A DNA stretch of 64,000 bases, taken from NCBI RefSeq assembly GCF_035621455.1, contig NZ_CP141823.1, positions 1,054,001 through 1,118,000 on the forward strand, given 5' to 3'. Of this stretch, positions 16,520 to 24,829 are shown piece after piece. Each line of letters begins with the position of its first letter. The first letter of the stretch is position 1. The DNA comes from Vibrio natriegens NBRC 15636 = ATCC 14048 = DSM 759. GTDB lineage: Bacteria; Pseudomonadota; Gammaproteobacteria; Enterobacterales; Vibrionaceae. A program made the position numbers and the translations under genes. The notes beneath the pieces are model-generated. The model ran no database searches and was not told the DNA's origin. It saw only the letters and a list, made by a program, of their open reading frames with translations.

Positions 16520-19228
16520 CTAGTAACCCATCAATTGCAGTAAGTTTTCTGCCGTGATAATCGCTTCCTTACGGTTCGCAATGTTCAGTTTCTGATACAG
16601 GTTACGGATATGGGTTTTAATGGTTGTTCCAGCGACATCAAGCTCCTGAGCAATTTGTTCATTACTGAAGCCCGAGTAAATCAATCCAAGCACCTGCCAC
16701 TCACGTTGAGTAAGCGGGCTAGTGCGCACTAACTCTGGTACGTTCGGGTGGTTCACCAAGTTCTCAATGAAGTCTTCATCGAAGTGAATTGAACGGCTGC
16801 GCTGATTTGATGAAATGTCTTTCATCAGTTGCTGTGCGCGGTGACGTTCTAAATCGCCCAACTCGTGGCGCAGGCTAAGCTTCTCTAACAAACCGCCAAT
16901 GGTTGCGCCATCAATCAAGAAGTTTCCAACCATACCTGTCTGGTTGGTCATTACTAATGCTTCTTTAAGTAAGGCTTTCGCTTGTTCTTCATCTTTCTGA
17001 CGCGCGGCTAATACCGCTTCAACAACTAAGTTGCGGTTCGTGTCAGTGACTAAGTTACTGCGATGCGCTTCGCTTTGTAGAAAATTCAATGCTTGGCGAG
17101 CTTCGTCATATTGACCAAGATTAATGTGCGCACGAACAATATTACGCCACTGCAATTGACAGAAGTGGTTACACGCAGATTCTGGACGAACTGCACTGTT
17201 GAGCCACTCTTGTATTGCATCCATATTGCCGCGAGCTTGCCAAAATAAGATGAGGGACAATGATGCGTTCGCCGTCCAATCAACGTGGTAAGTTGATTGC
17301 TTCATCAAATGCTGAATATGCTCTATAAACTTACCTGCTTTGTCGAGCTCTCCACGTCCAACAGCAATACGTGCAAGCATAGAATAGCTATGTAAGTGCT
17401 TGCTTGGCGAATGGCTTTCTAAGATCTGTAATCCCTTATAAGCACACTCTTCGGCTTCATCCAGACGATTCCAGCACCAAAGCACTTGCGCACGAATACG
17501 CAGTAAAAACTCATGTAGAGGCACGTGCTGAAGCTGGTGCTCTTCTATCAGACGGAAGCCCGAATCTTGCAATTCAAAGGCAGCCTGAACATAGCCTTGG
17601 GCAATCAATATTTCACTTTGTTGTAGAATCGCCCATAACGCCTGATGGTAAACTTGATACTGGCGAGCCAGTTTTTCGGTTTGCTGCATCATCGGTAATG
17701 CACGATCGAGCTTACCCAGTACGTGATTGACTTCACCAACGACTGAGGTCGCCACGATTCGGCTGCGATAGATGGTGTGATCAAGCTCACTGAGTGCGAG
17801 CTCTGCTAACTCGAGTGCTTTTTCTGGCTGGTTACTGTTAATCGCAACCTGAGCAAGTAGCGCATTGGCCTGACCTTGATAGTGGACATCCAGCTCAATA
17901 TCGCGCTTTTGGTGCTCCGCTTCTGCTTCTTCAAGTAACTGACCAACCTGATTGTAACGGTGCTGACTTTGAGCCAGCCATGCGCGTAACATCGTCAGTT
18001 TTGGGTGACTAAACAGCAATTCTGAATCCAGCTGATGAATCGCATTTTCCAAGGTGCTTAGCTCGCCTTGGTTAAACATTTTCCAGCCAAATTCGTTAAG
18101 AATTTCAACCACTAAATCTTTATCGTCAGATTTCTGAGCGTGGTGAATTGCTTGGTGAGGTGATTTTTGTTGTAACCAAGCTAAGGCAGCATTGCGGTGT
18201 AGATCTTTTTCTTGCTGAGGAATGCGAGCCTGACGTTCATGAGACAAAAACTCGCCAAACAGGTTGTGGAATCGGAACCAGTTATGTTCACCCTCGAGAG
18301 GGTAAATAAACAACCCGTAGCGATTCAGGGATTCAATCATACCGAGTGCATCTTCACGCTGAGTTAACGCGAATACCAACTCGTCGTTGAAATGATCCAG
18401 AACCGAAACCTGCATCAGGAATTGGCGAGTTTCATGATCGAGCAGATCAAATACTTCCTCTACAAGGTAATCCCAAAGATGTGCGTGGTTGAACTGAGAA
18501 ACAGACTCTACCGTCTGCGCCAAGGTACGGTTTTGATGCTGCGCCTGAAGAGCGATAAGTTGTAATGCAGAGGGCCAGCCTTCAACATAAGTTCTGAGGC
18601 TATTGGCCATGTCTTCATCAATACCGTCAGCGATGCGCTGGTTAAAGAAGCGGGTCGTTTCTTCTGTGTCGAAGGCCAACATGTCGTTGCCGATTTCGAT
18701 CATCAAGTCACGCACACGCAGGTTTGCAGTACCTAATGGCGGTGTCGCACGGCTTGTGACGACGACGGTTAAGTTGTCTGGCATGTGCTTTAAAAAGAAG
18801 CGCATCGATTCATGAATTTCATCATTGGTGATTAAGTGATAGTCATCGAGTACCACGTAACATTCCTGATGAAAGTCAGCCATTTCGGCAAACAGCTCGC
18901 TATACAATGAGCGTAAAGAGGATATTTGGCGTTTTTCCGCCAGTTTCTGTGCATTAGAACAACTGAAGTTTGTTGCTTTGTTTAATGCCTGCAACAGGTA
19001 ATTGACAAAACGGAAGCCGTCATTATCGCTGTCATCAATACTGTACCAACCAACATTAGGCTTATCCGACAGCCACTGCGCTGCCATTGTTGTTTTACCG
19101 TAACCGGCAGGTGAGCGAAACAAAACCAATTTGTAATAAGGCGCTTGTTGCAGTAAGTCCAGCACTCTTGGACGCACAATGGCGTTATGTAACCGGCCTG
19201 GGCGAGTGAGCTTAGATGGAATCCACAT
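16520..19228 (-). CDS. malT: MalT, transcriptional activator of the maltose regulon
   Basis: 902 residues, the same length class as E. coli MalT (901). ATP- and maltotriose-dependent activator of the STAND class. Seen: Walker A SPAGYGKTT (39-47), Walker B YVVLDDYH (125-132), a long TPR-like helical middle (about 400-820) that forms the sensor region, and a C-terminal LuxR-type helix-turn-helix (about 840-895; LTQREWQVL, NEQIAQELDVAGTTIKTHI). It is transcribed away from malP, with a CRP-like site between them. Predicted targets in the window are the malP-malQ unit and the pullulanase and amylase genes. Confidence 0.96.
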   Translation of the reverse strand: MWIPSKLTRPGRLHNAIVRPRVLDLLQQAPYYKLVLFRSPAGYGKTTMAAQWLSDKPNVGWYSIDDSDNDGFRFVNYLLQALNKATNFSCSNAQKLAEKRQISSLRSLYSELFAEMADFHQECYVVLDDYHLITNDEIHESMRFFLKHMPDNLTVVVTSRATPPLGTANLRVRDLMIEIGNDMLAFDTEETTRFFNQRIADGIDEDMANSLRTYVEGWPSALQLIALQAQHQNRTLAQTVESVSQFNHAHLWDYLVEEVFDLLDHETRQFLMQVSVLDHFNDELVFALTQREDALGMIESLNRYGLFIYPLEGEHNWFRFHNLFGEFLSHERQARIPQQEKDLHRNAALAWLQQKSPHQAIHHAQKSDDKDLVVEILNEFGWKMFNQGELSTLENAIHQLDSELLFSHPKLTMLRAWLAQSQHRYNQVGQLLEEAEAEHQKRDIELDVHYQGQANALLAQVAINSNQPEKALELAELALSELDHTIYRSRIVATSVVGEVNHVLGKLDRALPMMQQTEKLARQYQVYHQALWAILQQSEILIAQGYVQAAFELQDSGFRLIEEHQLQHVPLHEFLLRIRAQVLWCWNRLDEAEECAYKGLQILESHSPSKHLHSYSMLARIAVGRGELDKAGKFIEHIQHLMKQSTYHVDWTANASLSLILFWQARGNMDAIQEWLNSAVRPESACNHFCQLQWRNIVRAHINLGQYDEARQALNFLQSEAHRSNLVTDTNRNLVVEAVLAARQKDEEQAKALLKEALVMTNQTGMVGNFLIDGATIGGLLEKLSLRHELGDLERHRAQQLMKDISSNQRSRSIHFDEDFIENLVNHPNVPELVRTSPLTQREWQVLGLIYSGFSNEQIAQELDVAGTTIKTHIRNLYQKLNIANRKEAIITAENLLQLMGY

Positions 19229-19422
19229 TATTCGTTATGTCCTTAATTTATGTAAGCTAGCGAAATCTGAAAACGGTTTTCGTCACCAAATTTTAATCTG
19301 TTTAAAAAGTAAACAAAAATATAAATCGAGTGGGATGTTACGACATCGCTATTACACCTTACTTTGATCCACTTCCTAATTCTCACGAGATGAGCTAAAT
19401 GGCACCAACTACGCCCTTTATT

Positions 19423-19438
19423 TGTGAGTTTGATCACT
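19423..19438. promoter_or_regulatory. CRP site in the malT-malP region, malT side
   Basis: TGTGAGTTTGATCACT matches TGTGA-N6-TCACA at nine of ten positions, about 195 bp before malT. E. coli malT is also CRP-activated. Confidence 0.6.
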
Positions 19439-19604
19439 TTTTTAGGCTGGTTTGTTATTCCTTGTAGGAATTATTGCACGATGAATATGTAATTTTTGTG
19501 TTTGTGAACAAGGGGAGTGTGATCGCTAAGACAAAATTTACATCATGCTTCGACAGTGTCTTAAAAACTTTATGAGTAAATTTTAGCCTTTTCTCATATT
19601 CGCC

Positions 19605-19620
19605 TGTGATCGAAATCACT
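19605..19620. promoter_or_regulatory. CRP site in the malT-malP region, malP side
   Basis: TGTGATCGAAATCACT matches TGTGA-N6-TCACA at nine of ten positions, about 180 bp before malP. A third, weaker half-match (TGTGATCGCT) starts at 19518. Confidence 0.62.
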
Positions 19621-19679
19621 AAGAAGCGGAGCGTAAAAAGCTTTGTTGCGATTCAGATCACTAACTGATCGGTTGTACC

Positions 19680-19731
19680 CCCCTCTACGCCCTCATTCCT
19701 CCTCCTTCAAAGGAGGAGAAACAGGAGGATG
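19680..19731 (+). promoter_or_regulatory. malP: Cluster of MalT-box-like motifs upstream of malP
   Basis: Several overlapping copies related to GGGGAKGAGG: reverse-oriented CCTCATTCCT (19691-19700) and CCTCCTTCAA (19701-19710), and forward GGAGGAG and GGAGGATG elements (19712-19730). They lie 70-120 bp upstream of malP, the place expected for MalT binding. The exact boxes cannot be fixed by eye. Confidence 0.55.
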
Positions 19732-19797
19732 TTTATTCACACCGGTAAATGCACGATATATGGCAGATGAATTACTAAAAGACGTGAGAATTTCTTA

Positions 19798-22251
19798 ATG
19801 AAACCTACACAACAGAAAAAATTTGATAAAAAGTCGTTCCAAGACAGCGTAAAGAAACACCTATCAGTGACTTACGCACATACTGTTGAAAACGCAGATA
19901 GCCGCGCATGGTACCTAGCAATGGGTCGTGCTCTAGCGGAGATCACTACTTTTGATTTGCTTGCTACTGAAGAAGATCCTCGAATCAAAGGTGCTAAGAG
20001 CGTTAACTACCTTTCTCTAGAATTCCTAATTGGCCGTTTAACGGGCAATAACTTAATCAGCATGGGTCTGTACGAGCAAGTAACAGAAGCAATGGCTGAA
20101 TTGGGTCATAGCGTAACGGACCTTCTTGAAGAAGAACGCGATCCTTCATTGGGTAACGGCGGTCTTGGCCGTCTGGCAGCTTGTTTCATGGATTCATGTG
20201 CCGCGCAAGAATACCCAACAGTGGGTTACGGCCTACACTACGAATACGGTCTATTTAAGCAATCTTTCAAAGATGGCCGTCAACAAGAAGCGCCAGATGC
20301 ATGGTGTGGCGTAGAAGGTTACCCTTGGGAAGTGGCTCGTCCAGAGCTTGCTCAAGAAATCGGCTTCTACGGTCATGTTGAAGTGGTCAACGAGAACGGT
20401 AAAGAAGTTCGTAAATGGGTTCCAGGCATGACAGTAAAAGCGATGCCTTGGGATCTACCAATCGTAGGCTACGAATCAGAAACAGTTTACCCACTGCGTC
20501 TTTGGGAATGTCAGGCAATTGCTCCATTCTCACTGGCTAGCTTTAACAATGGTAACTACTTCGAAGCTCAGCATGCGCTGATCGACGCAGGCAACATCAC
20601 TAAAGTGCTTTACCCGAATGACAACCACGAGAAAGGTAAAACACTTCGTCTAATGCAACAGTACTTCCACTCTGCAGCGTCAGTACGCGATATTCTTCGC
20701 CGCCACGAAGCAGCAGGCTACTCACTAGAAGAACTGCCAAAGCAAGAGACTATCCAGCTTAACGATACGCACCCAACTATCGCTATTCCTGAGTTAATGC
20801 GCATCCTTGTTGATGAGAAAGGTCTGTCTTGGGAAGCGGCGTGGGAAATCTGTTCGCACACATTCGCGTACACAAACCACACATTACTTCCAGAAGCACT
20901 AGAGACATGGCCAGAGTCGCTCATTCAGCACTTGCTTCCACGTCACATGGAAATCATTTACGAAATCAACCACCGCTTCCTGCAAGAAGTTCGTGCTAAG
21001 TGGCCTGGTGATGTTGCGAAACAGCAAAAACTGTCAATCATCGAAGACGGTTTCCACCGCATGGTACGTATGGCTAACCTGAGTGTAATCGGTTCATACG
21101 CGGTTAATGGTGTAGCAGCACTTCACTCTGAATTGGTTAAGAAAGACCTATTCCCTGAGTTCCATGAGCTGTACCCGACTCGTCTACACAATGTGACGAA
21201 CGGTATTACTCCGCGTCGTTGGTTGAAGTTCTGTAACCCAGGTCTGTCTCAGTTAATTACTGACAAGATCGGTGGCGAATGGCCAGCGAAACTGGAGTTG
21301 TTGGAAGGCATCGCGAAATACGCTACTGACGAGAATTTCCAAAAAGAATTCATGGCAGTGAAGAAAGAGAACAAAGAACGCCTGGCTCACTGGGTGAAAG
21401 AAAACATGGGTATCGAGCTGGATACCAATGCGATCTTCGATGTTCAAATCAAGCGTCTACACGAGTACAAGCGTCAGCACCTAGATTTGCTACATGTGTT
21501 GTCTCTGTACCATCGCATCCTTAACGAGCCTGGATTTGATTGTGTACCACGTGTTGTATTCTTCGCAGCGAAAGCAGCACCGGGTTACCACCTAGCGAAA
21601 GAAATCATCTTCGCAATCAACAAAATTGCAGAGAAGATCAACAGCGACCCTCGCATCGGTAACAAGCTTAAAGTGGTATTCATTCCTGACTACCGCGTGA
21701 GCATGGCAGAAATCATCATTCCTGCGGCGGACGTATCACAACAAATCTCTCTAGCAGGTAAAGAAGCGTCAGGTACTGGTAACATGAAGATGGCGCTAAA
21801 CGGTGCTCTTACTATCGGTACAATGGATGGTGCGAACGTTGAGATTCGTGAAGAAGTGGGTGACGAGAACATCTACATCTTCGGTCTGGATGTTGAAGGT
21901 GTGAAAGCGCTGAAAGCTCAAGGCTACAACCCGTTTGATTACTACAATGCGGACCATCTACTAAAAGCGTCAATGGATCTTCTTGTCGGTGAAGAATTTA
22001 CACCAGGTCAGCCGGGTCTATTGCGTGCAACGTACGACAGCCTGCTTGATGGCGGTGACCCGTACCTATGTCTTGCAGACTTCGCGTCGTACGTGAAAGC
22101 GCATGAAGATATGGGCGAGCAATACAAAGACCAGGCTGGTTGGGCTAAGAAAGCCATCCTTAATACCGCCCTCGTTGGCAAGTTCACGTCAGATCGCTCA
22201 ATTCGAGACTATGTGAACAACATCTGGAAACTAGAACCGGTTCACCGTTAA
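19798..22251 (+). CDS. malP: Maltodextrin phosphorylase MalP
   Basis: 817 residues, full length for bacterial glycogen/maltodextrin phosphorylases. It uses phosphate to release glucose-1-phosphate from the non-reducing ends of maltodextrins in the cytosol, with pyridoxal phosphate as cofactor. Seen: SLEFLIGR near residue 74, DPSLGNGGLGRLAACFMDS near 115, and the cofactor lysine region EASGTGNMKMALNGALTIG near 655-673. First gene of malP-malQ, the usual mal operon order. It is divergent from malT with MalT- and CRP-like sites in front. Confidence 0.96.
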   Translation: MKPTQQKKFDKKSFQDSVKKHLSVTYAHTVENADSRAWYLAMGRALAEITTFDLLATEEDPRIKGAKSVNYLSLEFLIGRLTGNNLISMGLYEQVTEAMAELGHSVTDLLEEERDPSLGNGGLGRLAACFMDSCAAQEYPTVGYGLHYEYGLFKQSFKDGRQQEAPDAWCGVEGYPWEVARPELAQEIGFYGHVEVVNENGKEVRKWVPGMTVKAMPWDLPIVGYESETVYPLRLWECQAIAPFSLASFNNGNYFEAQHALIDAGNITKVLYPNDNHEKGKTLRLMQQYFHSAASVRDILRRHEAAGYSLEELPKQETIQLNDTHPTIAIPELMRILVDEKGLSWEAAWEICSHTFAYTNHTLLPEALETWPESLIQHLLPRHMEIIYEINHRFLQEVRAKWPGDVAKQQKLSIIEDGFHRMVRMANLSVIGSYAVNGVAALHSELVKKDLFPEFHELYPTRLHNVTNGITPRRWLKFCNPGLSQLITDKIGGEWPAKLELLEGIAKYATDENFQKEFMAVKKENKERLAHWVKENMGIELDTNAIFDVQIKRLHEYKRQHLDLLHVLSLYHRILNEPGFDCVPRVVFFAAKAAPGYHLAKEIIFAINKIAEKINSDPRIGNKLKVVFIPDYRVSMAEIIIPAADVSQQISLAGKEASGTGNMKMALNGALTIGTMDGANVEIREEVGDENIYIFGLDVEGVKALKAQGYNPFDYYNADHLLKASMDLLVGEEFTPGQPGLLRATYDSLLDGGDPYLCLADFASYVKAHEDMGEQYKDQAGWAKKAILNTALVGKFTSDRSIRDYVNNIWKLEPVHR

Positions 22252-22264
22252 TAAGACAAGTAAA

Positions 22265-22300
22265 AACCAAGGTAGCCCTGCGCTACCTTTGGTTATTTTC
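22265..22300 (+). terminator. Terminator-like hairpin between malP and malQ
   Basis: AACCAAGGTAGC and GCTACCTTTGGTT pair over about 12 bp (one bulge) with a 5-nt loop, followed by ATTTTC. The T tract is moderate, so partial termination within the operon is plausible. Confidence 0.6.
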
Positions 22301-22367
22301 AAATATAAGTTATTGATAACAATAAAACCCTACATGGAAGGTGTTTGCATTACCTTCGGAGAAAGCG

Positions 22368-24548
22368 ATGAAAGAACTAACAGCATTAAAGAAAGTCGCG
22401 GAAATGGCGAGATTGGCTGACAGTTACGTCAGTGCATGGGGAGATGAGGCTAAAGTGTCTGATGAGACTCTGCGCCGTTTGCTCGCTTCACTTGGCTACG
22501 ATACTAGCAGCGATGAAAAACTATTGGCTTCTGCTGAGAAGAAGCATAAGAAAGACGTACTAGCCCCTGTTCTTGTTTTACGCGACGGCGAGCCTGTCGA
22601 AGTGGAACTAAACCTAGGTACGAGTGCTCGTGAGAGTGAATTCAGCTGGCGTTTAGAAACAGAGCAAGGAGAGGTACTTGAAGGCTATCTTCAGTCTCAA
22701 ATTGTTCGTGATGAACGTGCTGAGGGTGGCCCTCTAGTGTTTGCATTGCCAAAGAACTTGGCATGGGGTTATCACAAACTGATCATCAGTCGTAAGCGTC
22801 GTAAAACGCCTTATGAAATGTCGCTGATCATCACTCCAAAAGCTTGTTACAAACAAGATGCGCTTAACGAACACAAAAAGCTTTGGGGCCCGAGTATTCA
22901 GCTTTACACACTGCGTACTCAGCATAACTGGGGTATCGGTGATTTCGGTGATCTAAAGCAACTGGTTAGTGACATTGCTTCGCGTGGCGGGGACTTCATT
23001 GGCCTGAACCCAATTCACTCGTTGTTCCCGGCAAACCCAGAAGGTGCGAGCCCATACAGCCCGTCTTCTCGCCGCTGGTTGAACATCATGTATATTGATG
23101 TGGTATCCGTACCGGAATTTGCTCTGAGTGCAGAAGCTCAGCAACAAGTTGGCAGTGCTGAATTCCAGCAGCGCCTGCAAAAAGCTCGTGATTCTCATTG
23201 GGTTAATTACACAGAAGTTTCTGCGCTTAAGATGAGCGTGTTACCGCTTCTGTTCAGCGAGTTCAAAGCACGTCATCTGGACAAGAATACTGACCGTGCA
23301 CGTGCATTCTTAGAATTCGTAGAGAAAGGCGGCGACAGCTTATTACATCAAGCGGCATTTGATGCAATCCATGCCGATCTGCACGCTGAAGACTCAAATA
23401 TGTGGGGTTGGCCAGCGTTCCCTGAAAAATACCGTACATTTGAGTCGGCAGGAACGCAGAAATACATTAAAGATCAAAAAGACCGCGTTCACCTGTACAT
23501 GTACTTGCAGTGGATCGCTGATGATCAAATCAAAGAAGCTCAAGTACTTGCAGAAGAAAAAGGCATGTCTGTAGGTCTGTACCGTGACCTTGCAGTAGGC
23601 GTAGCGGATTCTGGCAGTGAAACTTGGGCTGACGAAGGCAACCTTGTTCTGGACGCAAGTATTGGTGCGCCACCAGATGTACTGGGCCCACTAGGTCAAA
23701 ACTGGGGGCTGCCTCCACTAAACCCACAAGTGCTTGAAGCAACGGGTTACGACGCTTACATCCAACTGCTGCGTGCCAACATGAAGCATTGTGGTTCGCT
23801 ACGTATTGACCATGTACTTGGTTTGCTGCGTCTGTGGTGGATTCCAAAAGGCGAAAAGGCAACAGAAGGGGCTTACCTGTACTACCCAGTAGAAGACATG
23901 CTGGCAATCTTAGCGCTTGAGTCACATCGTCATCAATGTTCAGTGATTGGTGAAGACTTAGGTACGGTGCCAGATGAAATCGTTGATATTCTTCGCGATG
24001 CTGGTGTGCACTCATACAAAGTGTTTTTCTTTGAAACCTCAAAAGACGACGGCGGCTTCATTTCTCCTAAGCATTATGCTGAGCAATCTATGGCGGCACT
24101 GTGTACGCACGATATGCCAACGCTACGCGGTTTCTGGCACTGTGATGACTTGAAAATGGGTCGTGAGATTGGTCTGTACCCAGACGAAGAGCAATTAGAA
24201 GGTCTGTTTGCTGATCGCCTGAAGTGCAAGCAAGGCATTCTGGATAGCGTTCGCTGGCATGGTTATCTGCCTGAAGGCATTGGTCATGATGCGCAGTTTG
24301 TTCCAATGGATTCGTACTTAAGCGAAGCGCTTCAACTGCATGTTGCAGCAGGTGATTCTGCACTGCTTAGTGTTCAGCTGGAAGACTGGCTAGAGATGGA
24401 TCAACCGGTCAATATCCCTGGTACTGTTGATGAGTATCCAAACTGGCGTCGTAAGCTGTCGATGAACCTTGATGAAATTTTCAGTCGTGAAGATGTGAAT
24501 CGAATTGCAAAACGTTTAACGGAAGTCCGCGCTCAGGCAAGCAAGTAA
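22368..24548 (+). CDS. malQ: 4-alpha-glucanotransferase (amylomaltase) MalQ
   Basis: 726 residues from the ATG that has GGAG 6 nt upstream; an in-frame GTG at 22341 is less likely. GH77 enzyme that moves maltosyl and longer units between maltodextrins, freeing glucose and making chains long enough for MalP. Seen: an N-terminal region typical of proteobacterial MalQ (1-140), IQLYTLR and NWGIGDFGDL, the nucleophile segment LRIDHVLGLLRLWWIP, the acid/base segment VIGEDLGTVP and the THDMPTL segment with the third carboxylate. Second gene after malP, 116 nt apart with a hairpin in between. Confidence 0.95.
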   Translation: MKELTALKKVAEMARLADSYVSAWGDEAKVSDETLRRLLASLGYDTSSDEKLLASAEKKHKKDVLAPVLVLRDGEPVEVELNLGTSARESEFSWRLETEQGEVLEGYLQSQIVRDERAEGGPLVFALPKNLAWGYHKLIISRKRRKTPYEMSLIITPKACYKQDALNEHKKLWGPSIQLYTLRTQHNWGIGDFGDLKQLVSDIASRGGDFIGLNPIHSLFPANPEGASPYSPSSRRWLNIMYIDVVSVPEFALSAEAQQQVGSAEFQQRLQKARDSHWVNYTEVSALKMSVLPLLFSEFKARHLDKNTDRARAFLEFVEKGGDSLLHQAAFDAIHADLHAEDSNMWGWPAFPEKYRTFESAGTQKYIKDQKDRVHLYMYLQWIADDQIKEAQVLAEEKGMSVGLYRDLAVGVADSGSETWADEGNLVLDASIGAPPDVLGPLGQNWGLPPLNPQVLEATGYDAYIQLLRANMKHCGSLRIDHVLGLLRLWWIPKGEKATEGAYLYYPVEDMLAILALESHRHQCSVIGEDLGTVPDEIVDILRDAGVHSYKVFFFETSKDDGGFISPKHYAEQSMAALCTHDMPTLRGFWHCDDLKMGREIGLYPDEEQLEGLFADRLKCKQGILDSVRWHGYLPEGIGHDAQFVPMDSYLSEALQLHVAAGDSALLSVQLEDWLEMDQPVNIPGTVDEYPNWRRKLSMNLDEIFSREDVNRIAKRLTEVRAQASK

Positions 24549-24554
24549 GGACGA

Positions 24555-24635
24555 ATAGAATGAGTGAGAAAGCGAACTGATTATAAATTTGTTTGCTCTT
24601 AGGTAAGAAATTTCCATCTACGTCACTCATTCTAT
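24555..24635. repeat. Long interrupted inverted repeat downstream of malQ
   Basis: ATAGAATGAGTGA (24555-24567) and its exact complement TCACTCATTCTAT (24623-24635) are 55 nt apart. Inside, GAAAGCGAAC and GTTTGCTCTT can pair partly, so the RNA could fold into one extended hairpin. It starts 6 nt after the malQ stop and precedes the real terminator at 24669. It is not an ordinary terminator; see findings. Confidence 0.7.
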
Positions 24636-24668
24636 AAAAACAATCCGTTAGGATGGAGTACTGTTATT

Positions 24669-24700
24669 ATGCCCGCAATAATAGCGGGCATTTTCGTTTT
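24669..24700 (+). terminator. Terminator of the malP-malQ unit
   Basis: ATGCCCGC / GCGGGCAT perfect 8-bp stem, 7-nt loop, then TTTCGTTTTTT. Confidence 0.85.
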
Positions 24701-24829
24701 TTGATGCTGCTTGCAAACATTGACGTTCGAAGCAGTGCTTTTTAGTAAGTTTACAATGTTGGCTGTGCAAGCCAATATTTTCTTAAACTCGGTGTGTTTA
24801 AGGTGGATATTGGTTTTAGGGAGAAAGGT

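Noticed and set aside
23530..24042. 170-codon minus-strand frame inside malQ
   Set aside because: Antisense to conserved GH77 catalytic sequence; no start signals.
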